Assembly (NCBI GenBank): GCA_041855385.1
Contig: JBHAEC010000090.1
Span: forward strand, 1-6,610
Reading direction: 5' to 3'
From: JBHAEC01 sp041855385
GTDB lineage: Bacteria; Bacillota; Negativicutes; Veillonellales; Veillonellaceae
Length of the DNA: 6,610 bases
Shown here one piece after another: positions 1 through 6,224 of this stretch (position 1 is its first letter; every line of letters begins with the position of its first letter). The notes under the pieces were generated by a model, which was not told the origin of the DNA, ran no database searches, and saw nothing but the letters and a program-made list of their open reading frames with translations. Both the position numbers and the translations under genes were made by a program.

Positions 1-212
1 AGACCCGTAAAAGACCCCGGACCTATGCTTACTCCAATCCCTTGCAAATCTTTTTTATCTACTTGACACGATTTCATCAATATATCTATATGTGGCACTA
101 ACTGCTCCGAATGTGTTAATCCCGCTTGCACAGTAAGCTCGCCCACTAACTTTTCATCCTTCATGATAGCTACTGAAGAAACCAAGCTACTCGTTTCAAT
201 CCCTAAGAACAT
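1..212 (-). CDS. tsaB: TsaB (YeaZ), t6A tRNA-modification protein, N-terminal part
   Basis: This is the first 70 codons of TsaB; the rest lies beyond the window's left edge. TsaB is the non-catalytic ASKHA-fold partner of TsaD. With TsaD and TsaE it transfers the threonylcarbamoyl group to A37 of ANN-decoding tRNAs in the cytoplasm. Visible family marks are the opening MFLGIETSS (residues 1-9), an HSEQL(V)P stretch at 34-40, and the signature GPGSFTG at 64-70, where the window ends. The ATG at 210-212 sits inside the end of tsaE and overlaps it by 17 bases in another frame, with a GGAG just upstream. Such overlap implies translational coupling. The order thiL-tsaE-tsaB is common in Firmicutes, where rimI and tsaD often follow. 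Identification is secure from the motif and context, although the protein is truncated by the window. Confidence 0.93.
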   Translation of the reverse strand, partial: MFLGIETSSLVSSVAIMKDEKLVGELTVQAGLTHSEQLVPHIDILMKSCQVDKKDLQGIGVSIGPGSFTG

Positions 213-672
213 ACTCTCCGCCCCATTCTTCCAATACCTCCTGCCCTACCCATTCCGACTCCAGGTAAAATCGCCTCTCCGTTTTATCTGTCGCCTCAAT
301 GCGCACATAGACTACATTTTCCGGAAAACTTTCCGGGAATTTATTTGCCCATTCTATCACGCTCACCGCATCCGAAAGATATTCATGAAAACCGATAGCT
401 TCCAGTTCTTCTTCATCCTCTAAGCGATATAAATCTACATGATAAAAGGGAAATCGCCCGGTATCGTAGGAATTTATAATCGTAAAAGTGGGACTTGTAA
501 CTTTTTCTCTAATTCCCAGCCCCTTTGCCAGCCCTTGTGAAAAATGCGTCTTTCCCGCCCCCAAATCTCCCGTAAGAGCAATGCAAATCGGCTCTTTAAG
601 GAGCATACCGATTCTGCATCCTAGTTCTTCTGTTTCTTTTACATCCTTTGTTTGGCACACCAGTTTTGCCAT
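196..672 (-). CDS. tsaE: TsaE (YjeE), P-loop ATPase of the t6A complex
   Basis: TsaE is the small ATPase that drives cycles of the TsaB-TsaD-TsaE complex in making threonylcarbamoyladenosine at tRNA position 37. Counting from the upstream ATG at 684, the Walker A motif GDLGAGKT is at residues 39-46, the conserved SPTF at 64-67, HVDLYRL at 82-88 and IEW at 110-112. All are typical of the family, and a length near 160 residues is normal. Two starts are possible. The ATG at 684 directly abuts the thiL stop and has no Shine-Dalgarno sequence before it. The ATG at 672 is preceded by TGAGGTG at a good distance and gives MAKLVCQTKD, so I chose 672 (158 residues). Start choice does not affect any motif. 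It lies between thiL and the overlapping tsaB, clearly in one operon. Confidence 0.95.
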   Translation of the reverse strand: MAKLVCQTKDVKETEELGCRIGMLLKEPICIALTGDLGAGKTHFSQGLAKGLGIREKVTSPTFTIINSYDTGRFPFYHVDLYRLEDEEELEAIGFHEYLSDAVSVIEWANKFPESFPENVVYVRIEATDKTERRFYLESEWVGQEVLEEWGGEYVLRD

Positions 673-676
673 ACCA

Positions 677-683
677 CACCTCA
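677..683 (-). promoter_or_regulatory. Ribosome binding site deciding the tsaE start
   Basis: The minus strand reads TGAGGTG followed by TGGT and then ATG at 672. The alternative ATG at 684 lies partly within this site and has only an AT-rich stretch upstream. This favours translation from 672. Confidence 0.6.
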
Positions 684-684
684 T

Positions 685-1656
685 TTATGAAAAATGATCG
701 TATCCGTCTTTAGATAAAATTTCCGTGCTTTCATCCGTCATCAAAAACACCGTATCCCCTGCTTCTCCCACACGACCGATAACCGTCATATTCGGATGCT
801 GCTTTACTTCTTCCAACAGTTCCTCGGAAAAAGTAAATACAAGTTGAAAATCCTCTCCTCCGAAAAGAGCAAACTCTATGGGATTAATACCCTTTTTCTC
901 TCCCCATTTTCTCGTTTCTTCATGGAGGGGGATTTTTTCCGCCTCAATATAAAGGCATCGATTGGATGCTTTGGCAATTTCATATAACTCATTTGCCAAT
1001 CCATCGCTGATATCATTCATGGCATGTACTCCCATAGCTCTTAGCAAATTTCCCACAGCCAGTTGTGGCATGGGGCGTTGATGAGCATTTTTGCTAAAGG
1101 AGTATCCTTCCTCTTGACTAAGCAGTACATCCAGTCCAACTGAAGAACTGCCGATGACACCTGTCACTCCAATATAGTCTCCTTCTTGTGCTCCTGAACG
1201 GAGTATCGCCGTATTGGCAGGAAGTTCTCCTATTGCCGTCATCGTCAGCACCAAAGGCCCTTTTGTAGAGACTGTATCCCCTCCGATAATATTAACCTGC
1301 CATTCTTTACAAAGTGCTTTTACCCCATCATAAATGGTTTGCAGCTTGATTACATCATATTCTTTAGGCACTGCTACTGCGAGTAGAACTTGCCTTGCCG
1401 TACTCCCCATGGCCGCAAGATCGCTTAGATTTGCTGCCGTCAGACGGTATCCGATATCAAACGGTTTTGTCGTATTCGTAGAAAAATGGACGTCCTCTAC
1501 CATAACATCGGTAGACACAATCTGATCCATCCCTTCCGTAGGAATATAAACCGCACAGTCATCACCGATTCCCACACGTAATGTAGAAGAATCCGTGATT
1601 GTTTCTGATTTTATAGAGTCAATAAATGCAAATTCGCCGAGATTTTGTATTTTCAT
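685..1656 (-). CDS. thiL: Thiamine-monophosphate kinase
   Basis: ThiL phosphorylates thiamine monophosphate with ATP to give thiamine diphosphate, the last step of cofactor synthesis, in the cytoplasm. At 323 residues it has the normal length for this PurM-like family. Motifs in order are GIGDDCAV at 29-36, D50 plus VEDVHF at 53-58 (metal and nucleotide binding), NLSDLAAMG at 76-84, GGDT at 125-128, DISDGL at 215-220 and GGEDF at 266-270. All key acidic residues are present. The ATG at 1656 has AAAGGAC upstream with 7 bases of spacing. It is the first gene after a terminator, so it probably heads the thiL-tsaE-tsaB unit. The linkage with tRNA-modification genes is a conserved Firmicute arrangement rather than a pathway link. 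Confidence 0.97.
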   Translation of the reverse strand: MKIQNLGEFAFIDSIKSETITDSSTLRVGIGDDCAVYIPTEGMDQIVSTDVMVEDVHFSTNTTKPFDIGYRLTAANLSDLAAMGSTARQVLLAVAVPKEYDVIKLQTIYDGVKALCKEWQVNIIGGDTVSTKGPLVLTMTAIGELPANTAILRSGAQEGDYIGVTGVIGSSSVGLDVLLSQEEGYSFSKNAHQRPMPQLAVGNLLRAMGVHAMNDISDGLANELYEIAKASNRCLYIEAEKIPLHEETRKWGEKKGINPIEFALFGGEDFQLVFTFSEELLEEVKQHPNMTVIGRVGEAGDTVFLMTDESTEILSKDGYDHFS

Positions 1657-1705
1657 GCTATATGTCCTTTCTATGTCAGAATATAGTACTTAGACTCCCT
1701 TTTAC

Positions 1706-1711
1706 ATTATA
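1706..1711 (-). promoter_or_regulatory. Candidate -10 box for the thiL operon
   Basis: A consensus TATAAT on the minus strand lies about 50 bases before the thiL ATG, in the 145-base gap after the upstream terminator. A TGG sits just before the overlapping TATATAAT and could act as an extended -10 element. I see no good -35 box at 16-19 bases, so this is a tentative call resting on the -10 match and the position between a terminator and the first gene. Confidence 0.4.
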
Positions 1712-1801
1712 TACCAGTTCTCTTTCTTCTCCTATAACCCCGCTTACCGTTCCCACTGTCTATTTGATCCGATTATAAAACCCTACCAAACTCCACATAA
1801 A

Positions 1802-1834
1802 AACCCCGTTAACCTAGCAATAGGACACGGGGTT
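1802..1834 (-). terminator. Intrinsic terminator after the amidase-GerMN unit
   Basis: Starting 5 bases after the GerMN stop, the minus strand holds AACCCCGT paired with ACGGGGTT. A smaller CCTA/TAGG stem is nested within, and TTT then ATG follow the GGGGTT arm, giving a run of five T. This is a good rho-independent terminator shape with a modest U-tract. It separates the cell-wall unit from thiL. Confidence 0.8.
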
Positions 1835-1839
1835 CTTTG

Positions 1840-2391
1840 TTATTTTACTATCATATCGCTCATACGAGCTACCGGTTGTGTTAAGTCCATATGTCCCGTC
1901 AAAGAAGTGACTACTTTTCCATTTACCAGGAATTGAACGGCTTTAATATCCTTGAACTCTGTCAAAGTATTAACAATACCCGCTACTTCTAATTGTTCGC
2001 CCAAGCTTCCGCCCTTAACTTCTTTCACAAACACATCATTAAATTCAACAAAAGCAACTCCATTATCCACTTTTACACTCTTTACTTCCAATGTCTTCGG
2101 ATATACGGAAAACTGTCGCTTTTGCTCCGTCAAAAGAAATTCCTTTAACACATTCTCCGGTGTAGCCTTATCTTCCGTAACGGTTAGGGGAGTTGCTTTT
2201 ACCCCCATGGCACTATCTGTAGGTGCATAAATCGTAACTGTTACTTTCTTTACCTCTTTAGGCGCTTCCGTTTTTACTCCGGCTTTAGCATCCGGCTTAA
2301 CTCCGCCGGATACAAGATCCGGTGTACACCCTGAAAAAAGCAAAATACACGCACACCCGATAGTTATTCCCGCAATTTTAATCCATCTCAT
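1840..2391 (-). CDS. GerMN-domain lipoprotein
   Basis: This is a 183-residue exported lipoprotein. It has a basic start (MRWIK), a hydrophobic segment at about 6-19 and a lipobox LFSGC with the lipidated cysteine at residue 22. A Pro/Lys-rich linker runs to about residue 50. The rest matches the GerMN (sporulation/spore germination) fold, with GVAFVEFND at 111-119, GGSLGEQLEVAGIVNTL at 127-143, VQFLVNGK at 152-159 and GHMDL at 166-170. In Bacillus, GerM is a sporulation lipoprotein; the exact role of GerMN proteins outside spore formers is unclear. It starts 6 bases after the amidase stop with AGAGGTGA as ribosome site, so the two are co-translated. A joint role in septal or envelope peptidoglycan handling is inference from that pairing. 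Confidence 0.9.
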   Translation of the reverse strand: MRWIKIAGITIGCACILLFSGCTPDLVSGGVKPDAKAGVKTEAPKEVKKVTVTIYAPTDSAMGVKATPLTVTEDKATPENVLKEFLLTEQKRQFSVYPKTLEVKSVKVDNGVAFVEFNDVFVKEVKGGSLGEQLEVAGIVNTLTEFKDIKAVQFLVNGKVVTSLTGHMDLTQPVARMSDMIVK

Positions 2392-2397
2392 CTCTTA

Positions 2398-3453
2398 TCA
2401 CCTCTTCGCAACGCGGAAAAATTCTTCCACGCCATCCGCAATTCCCTTTGCAAATGCTTCTTGCGTCTCCTCTTGAGTCAACAATTTCTCTTCCTTAGGA
2501 TTTGACAGGAATCCCATTTCTATTAAAGAGGTGGGCATAGAAGAATTTTTCATAACGTAGAAGTTAGCAGATTTTACCCCTCGACTGGGGGCAAACCCGG
2601 GGATAGAGCCAATGTACTTAATAATGCTACCCGCCAATACCTTATCGAAAGGGGTTTTTCCATTATAGTAGGTCGTAGCGCCTCCCACTTCCGGATTAAC
2701 AAAAGCATCCACATGCAAACTCAAGAATACATCCGCATCGTATTTTTCAGCAATATCGACACGAGCCTGCAATTCATCCACTCCCTCTGCTCGAGGTTTG
2801 TATACATCTCTATCTCCGGTTCTCGTCATGTAAACACGAGCACCTTTGGCTTCCAATCTTTCTTTTAATTCGTAAGCCACATCCAAAGTAATGCTCTTTT
2901 CCATTACCTTATTCGGCCCTATTGCCCCGGGGTCGCTTCCTCCGTGACCGGGATCAATTACAATAACCTTGTCACCCAGTCCTGGAGTCACCTTGTAGCG
3001 AGCCGGTTTAACAGGCCTGCTCAGCCCTTTTTTCTTGATATCAATAACAAGACGTGGCGGTTTTTTATTCGCCTTATCCGCTTTTAAAGGAAATACACTG
3101 ACATCCGCCACATCCAAAGCCTTCGGCGTCTGTATGGTAAGACGTAAATCCTTTCCCACTTTTGCAGCCGTAGCCGCAATAGCAATCTCTTGATTTAAAG
3201 TCATGCGCTTAGGCGCACTTTCCATATTCGTATTTTTTAGTGTAACCACAGTTGTGAGCCCGGTACTGTCAATACTGGCTGTGGCTTTAACGGGCTTATC
3301 CAAGTCCAACACTATGCGTACAAACGGTACAGCCGCATCATTGCGCGTAACCCAACGCATATCTTTTACTTCTGCTGCCGATACGCTGCTATGTATTCCA
3401 GAAGTTAGCAACATCATAAGCATCAGAAAAAATGAAAAAAATATCTTTCGCAA
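2398..3453 (-). CDS. Exported AMIN-domain N-acetylmuramoyl-L-alanine amidase
   Basis: This 351-residue enzyme is predicted to cut the amide bond between N-acetylmuramic acid and L-alanine in peptidoglycan, outside the cytoplasmic membrane. A signal peptide covers about residues 1-26 with likely cleavage after VSA. An AMIN-like beta domain spans roughly 28-140 and probably targets the enzyme to peptidoglycan or the septum. The Amidase_3 catalytic domain spans about 162-348. Expected zinc ligands are His170 in DPGHGG, Glu185 in MEKS and His247 in LHVDA, and the catalytic Glu312 lies in IEMGFLSN. All are present. The start is TTG, supported by AGGAGG 7 bases upstream and the signal peptide that follows immediately; internal ATGs would cut into the hydrophobic core. 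AMIN plus Amidase_3 is the AmiC-like layout usual in diderm bacteria, which supports a Negativicutes-type host. Confidence 0.95.
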   Translation of the reverse strand: MRKIFFSFFLMLMMLLTSGIHSSVSAAEVKDMRWVTRNDAAVPFVRIVLDLDKPVKATASIDSTGLTTVVTLKNTNMESAPKRMTLNQEIAIAATAAKVGKDLRLTIQTPKALDVADVSVFPLKADKANKKPPRLVIDIKKKGLSRPVKPARYKVTPGLGDKVIVIDPGHGGSDPGAIGPNKVMEKSITLDVAYELKERLEAKGARVYMTRTGDRDVYKPRAEGVDELQARVDIAEKYDADVFLSLHVDAFVNPEVGGATTYYNGKTPFDKVLAGSIIKYIGSIPGFAPSRGVKSANFYVMKNSSMPTSLIEMGFLSNPKEEKLLTQEETQEAFAKGIADGVEEFFRVAKR

Positions 3454-3460
3454 AACTTGT

Positions 3461-3466
3461 CCTCCT
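3461..3466 (-). promoter_or_regulatory. Strong ribosome binding site for the TTG-started amidase
   Basis: A perfect AGGAGG lies 7 bases (ACAAGTT) before the TTG at 3451-3453. It is the best Shine-Dalgarno match in the window and decides the non-ATG start of the amidase. Confidence 0.85.
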
Positions 3467-3491
3467 GTTTACACTACCTTTAAACACATTG

Positions 3492-3500
3492 ATTATAGCA
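3492..3500 (-). promoter_or_regulatory. Extended -10 promoter for the amidase-GerMN unit
   Basis: The minus strand reads TGCTATAAT, an exact extended -10 element (TGnTATAAT), about 40 bases before the TTG start. The -35 region is poor (TACTGT at 17 bases), as is common for extended -10 promoters. Transcription would start near 3485, leaving a leader of about 30 bases with the strong ribosome site. This makes the amidase the first gene of its own transcript. Confidence 0.65.
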
Positions 3501-3566
3501 CAGGTTTGAGGGAAACAGTAAAATTAACCTTCTTAAAACCCTTATATTTGCTTAATCAATTCGATA

Positions 3567-3613
3567 AGGGGGATGGATGAGCCCAGCAATAACGCTCATC
3601 TTCACATCCCCCT
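3567..3613 (-). terminator. Nested hairpin after the acpS-nnrD-lipoprotein operon, probable terminator
   Basis: GGGGGATG (3568-3575) pairs with CATCCCCC (3605-3612), and directly inside it GATGAGC (3576-3582) pairs with GCTCATC (3594-3600). This leaves an 11-base loop and a one-sided 4-base bulge: about 16 pairs in all. It is by far the strongest fold in the 223-base gap between two tandem units, so termination of the upstream operon is the obvious role. The minus-strand sequence after the stem is only TTATCG, so the U-tract is weak. The stem reads the same on the plus strand, which also lacks a T-run directly after it. Confidence 0.55.
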
Positions 3614-3676
3614 CTAAAAATCATATGGTTTTTAATTTTTTGTACTTACATCTTGACAAAAAAATGATTATCAAAA

Positions 3677-4573
3677 TTATCGTTCCGTTTTTATACTCCA
3701 TTTCTCTCCATCGGTAGTAATTTCTATTTCCCCATCCTCATCGGTGCGAAACACTTTAATACCATGTTCTTCAAAGCGATGGATGACCTCTTTGTGCGGA
3801 TGATTATACTCATTTCCAAGACCGACGGAAATAACCGCCGCTTTAGGTCTTACTTCTCGCAAAAAAGCACTCGTAGAAGAAGTCACACTCCCATGGTGCC
3901 CCACTTTTAAAACGGTCGCCTTTAGCTTATTCCGCTGCGACAGTAAAACCTCTTCTTCTTCGATTTTTTCCATATCTCCTGTAAAAAGCATGGAAAACTC
4001 CTTATAAACAAGTCTGGCCACAATAGAATCATTGTTGGCATCACTTTTGCCGTCCGGTAAGTAGTGCGCCTTCTCTTGGGGCCCTAAAATCTCTAACCTC
4101 GCCCCCTTGCCCAGATCGATACTGTCCCCCGCCCGCAATTTATTCCTTGGAATATTCCGCAAGCTAATCTGCTTGGCATATGTTTTATATACCGTAGATG
4201 GAAAGGCGTAACCGTTATCATATACGGATTCTACCGGTATCTGCTTTAAAATAGCATACATTCCGCCAATGTGGTCCGCATGAGGATGGGAAATAATCAC
4301 TCTTTTCAGGAAATTCACCTTGTGTTTCTCCAAAAGGCGGGTTATAACCGGTCTATGTTCCACATCTCCCGTATCTATCAAAGTAAACTCATCACCAACG
4401 CGTATTAAATGAGCATCACCCTGTCCAATATCAAGTGTATGTACAGCAACCGGAGCCCCTTGAATAGAAACTCCTGCCTCGAAAGAAGAAAAATGCTCCT
4501 CCGCCATAGACATACATCCGCTTATGGCGAGTGAAATAAGAAGAAGTATCAGTATGTATATTTTTTTTATCAT
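3677..4573 (-). CDS. ComEC-like metallo-beta-lactamase-fold lipoprotein
   Basis: This 298-residue protein has a signal sequence with lipobox ISGC, putting the lipidated cysteine at residue 20. A single metallo-beta-lactamase domain of the ComEC/Rec2 C-terminal type follows. Motifs are DIGQGDA at 48-54, DTGD at 67-70, the metal motif HPHADH at 96-101, NNDSIV at 180-185, FTGD at 197-200, GHHGS at 225-229 and NHPH at 257-260. All expected metal ligands seem present, so it should be an active hydrolase. It lacks the membrane channel of true ComEC, so it is not itself the competence pore. Lipidation predicts that it acts outside the cytoplasmic membrane. DNA or another phosphodiester is a plausible substrate by analogy with ComEC, but not proven. 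It starts 24 bases after nnrD (GCGGAG ribosome site), the last gene of that operon. Confidence 0.9.
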   Translation of the reverse strand: MIKKIYILILLLISLAISGCMSMAEEHFSSFEAGVSIQGAPVAVHTLDIGQGDAHLIRVGDEFTLIDTGDVEHRPVITRLLEKHKVNFLKRVIISHPHADHIGGMYAILKQIPVESVYDNGYAFPSTVYKTYAKQISLRNIPRNKLRAGDSIDLGKGARLEILGPQEKAHYLPDGKSDANNDSIVARLVYKEFSMLFTGDMEKIEEEEVLLSQRNKLKATVLKVGHHGSVTSSTSAFLREVRPKAAVISVGLGNEYNHPHKEVIHRFEEHGIKVFRTDEDGEIEITTDGEKWSIKTER

Positions 4574-4597
4574 ACAGGCCGCTCCGCTATCTTTACA

Positions 4598-5479
4598 TCA
4601 TCTTTTTTGTTGGTCTTCCCATATCCATGGTTCCCCTACAACCTCTTTTATCGCTTGCCCTATATTTCTTCCTACCTCTGTCGGAGTATAGCCTATCGGG
4701 CTATGTTTCGCCAATATATCTGCCGCCAGACCATGCAAATATACACCTGTAAGAGCGGCTACTCTCGCATCCTTACTCTGTCCCCAAAGAGCCGCAATAA
4801 TTCCGGTCAGCACGTCCCCCATGCCACCTGTCCCCATACCGGGATTACCTGTCGTATTTTCATACACTTCTCCCGTAGGAAATGCAATATAGGTAGGAGC
4901 CCCCTTTAATATGAGAAGTACCCTTTTTTCCATGCTAAATCGACAAGCACAATCTATGCAATGTTCTTGTAAGTCCTGCTCACTGTAGCCGCTCATTCGT
5001 ATAAATTCTCCCACATGCGGAGTCATTATAATCGGCTCTTTTCGATTCTGCCAAAGGATCTCCATTTCTTGAGCCCAAAAGAGTGCATCCGCATCTAATA
5101 CTACCGGACAATCATACATTTCAAGAGCCTGATTCATAAACAGCCTGCTCTCTTCAGTTCTTCCTAAGCCAGGCCCTATCGCCATGACATCAAGAGACTG
5201 TATTGCAGGAATTCCCTCATATACCATGATCTCGGGGAGGCTTTTTATTGATGCTATCGAATAGACCGATGAAGGTACTGCCAAAGATGTTTTTCCGGCA
5301 CCGCTTCTCACAGCTCCTTCAGCTGCCATAATCGGTGCACCAACCAAGCCTTTCGTGCCTCCCACTATGAGAACATGTCCATTGGTTCCCTTATGGCTTG
5401 TTTTTATTCGCTTAGGAAAAAGACTGCCTATCTGCTTTTTCGCCAATTTTATTGTTTGCCTGGTTTTATCCTCATCCAT
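4598..5479 (-). CDS. nnrD: ADP-dependent (S)-NAD(P)H-hydrate dehydratase, stand-alone
   Basis: NnrD converts hydrated, inactive NADHX/NADPHX back to NAD(P)H using ADP, a metabolite-repair reaction in the cytoplasm. The 293-residue protein shows the CARKD (ribokinase-like) motifs: SHKGTNGHVLIVGG at 28-41, GPGLG at 102-106, DADAL at 129-133, TPHVGEF at 153-159, LKG at 191-193 and the anion-hole motif NPGMGTGGMGDVLTG at 212-226, with Asp222 as the expected catalytic residue. Many bacteria fuse this to an N-terminal NnrE epimerase (about 200 residues). That domain is absent here. The ATG at 5479 has AGGAGAGG upstream and an in-frame TGA directly before it, so no longer form can exist in this frame. 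The gene follows acpS, a common Firmicute linkage. Confidence 0.95.
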   Translation of the reverse strand: MDEDKTRQTIKLAKKQIGSLFPKRIKTSHKGTNGHVLIVGGTKGLVGAPIMAAEGAVRSGAGKTSLAVPSSVYSIASIKSLPEIMVYEGIPAIQSLDVMAIGPGLGRTEESRLFMNQALEMYDCPVVLDADALFWAQEMEILWQNRKEPIIMTPHVGEFIRMSGYSEQDLQEHCIDCACRFSMEKRVLLILKGAPTYIAFPTGEVYENTTGNPGMGTGGMGDVLTGIIAALWGQSKDARVAALTGVYLHGLAADILAKHSPIGYTPTEVGRNIGQAIKEVVGEPWIWEDQQKR

Positions 5480-5583
5480 TCACAGCCTCTCCTCTCTTTA
5501 TTTTCCGGCCAAAGTCGCTTTACCTCGCCCATCCTTTTTCCCAATCTTAATACCCCCAAAAGGCTTGTTTTCATTCTAATACA

Positions 5584-5949
5584 TTAATACAAGATTATCG
5601 TTGCCACGGCGTATGTTTGGCAGTGGCTCAAACTGAGTTCTACATTGACATATCCTGAGTTCATGTGCTTTTCCTTAAACATACCCGTACAAATAAGTTT
5701 AGGTGCTCCCGCTTCATCATTGACTACCTCAAGGTCCTGCCAGCTTCCTTCTCTGAACCCCGTTCCCAGAGCCTTAACAAAGGCTTCTTTTGCCGCATAT
5801 CTGGCCGCATAAGAAGCAAAGCGTTGCTTTCCCCGACTTTCGCAGTAATTGATTTCTCTAGCCGTAAATACACGTTCTCTAAATCCGGTCGTCTGCTCTA
5901 TGGCTTTCTCTATTCTCGAAATTTCAATAATATCTGTCCCAATTCGCAT
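5584..5949 (-). CDS. acpS: Holo-[acyl-carrier-protein] synthase
   Basis: AcpS transfers 4'-phosphopantetheine from coenzyme A to the serine of acyl carrier protein, which fatty acid synthesis requires. At 121 residues it matches the family length. Motifs are GTDIIEISRI at 4-13 (with the magnesium-binding Asp at 6), RYAAKEAFVKALGTG at 50-64 (Glu55 the second metal ligand), GAPKL at 81-85 and LSLSHCQTYAVA at 105-116. The ATG at 5949 follows AGGGGG with 5 bases of spacing. It is the first gene after the ferritin terminator and probably heads the acpS-nnrD-lipoprotein operon, although 104 bases separate it from nnrD. Confidence 0.96.
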   Translation of the reverse strand: MRIGTDIIEISRIEKAIEQTTGFRERVFTAREINYCESRGKQRFASYAARYAAKEAFVKALGTGFREGSWQDLEVVNDEAGAPKLICTGMFKEKHMNSGYVNVELSLSHCQTYAVATIILY

Positions 5950-5979
5950 ATTTTCCCCCTAATTCAGTATATATTCCTG

Positions 5980-5985
5980 ATTATA
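5980..5985 (-). promoter_or_regulatory. Candidate proximal -10 box for acpS
   Basis: A TATAAT preceded by ATG lies 31-36 bases before the acpS ATG, with only a partial -35 (AGAACA, 16 bases upstream). If it is used, the leader would be about 23 bases. It competes with the distal candidate at 6012-6017, and I cannot choose between them from sequence. Confidence 0.35.
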
Positions 5986-6011
5986 CATTATCTCCCCATT
6001 CTGTTCTTAAT

Positions 6012-6017
6012 ATTATA
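6012..6017 (-). promoter_or_regulatory. Candidate distal -10 box for acpS
   Basis: A consensus TATAAT within TATTATAATATT lies about 63-68 bases before acpS. The -35 region is A-rich without a TTGACA match. Use of this start would give a leader of roughly 55 bases that includes a 9-codon ORF (5959-5988). Confidence 0.35.
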
Positions 6018-6186
6018 ATACATTTCCATATACATTTTTACATAAAAGTCCAAATTCATTAATCCGCTCATAAAAATCGAGATATATACTTTTTCTACAC
6101 CTATGTATAACTACCCGGTAAGCCTCCCAATAGTAAGCAAAGGCAAATATTTCTCATTGAAAAAGATAAGAAGATGTTTATCATAC
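6018..6186. other. AT-rich gap upstream of acpS, no gene recognised
   Basis: This stretch between the ferritin terminator and the acpS promoter candidates holds no ORF with a ribosome site on either strand. An open frame on the plus strand (6103-6333) runs through the terminator and has no coding character, so I treat it as chance. The only visible structure is a short TTTTA-CA-TAAAA palindrome at about 6035-6046. It probably contains upstream promoter sequence for acpS. Confidence 0.5.
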
Positions 6187-6224
6187 AAAAAAAGCAGTAG
6201 GAGAGTATTTGCTCCCCCACTGCT
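6187..6224 (-). terminator. Strong intrinsic terminator downstream of the ferritin gene
   Basis: On the minus strand the arm at 6212-6224 (AGCAGTGGGGGAG) pairs with the arm at 6193-6205 (CTCTCCTACTGCT). They form 13 pairs, including two G-T wobbles, around a 6-base loop, followed by a run of seven T. This is the best rho-independent terminator in the window. It lies 119 bases beyond the ferritin stop codon. Confidence 0.92.

Noticed and set aside
163..423. Plus-strand open frame of 86 codons
   Set aside because: It lies opposite tsaE and tsaB, which have clear motifs; it has no ribosome site or recognisable family features.
1771..1780. A second TATAAT on the minus strand between the GerMN terminator and thiL
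   Set aside because: Its -35 position would fall in the T-run of the terminator with no good match, and it is about 120 bases from thiL; the 1706-1711 box is better placed.
3203..3580. Plus-strand open frame of 125 codons running from inside the amidase into the gap
   Set aside because: Antisense to the AMIN domain, with no family features; a shadow of the real gene.
5355..5587. Two plus-strand open frames near the acpS-nnrD junction
   Set aside because: Both are antisense to the start of nnrD and the gap, overlap each other and have no coding signals.
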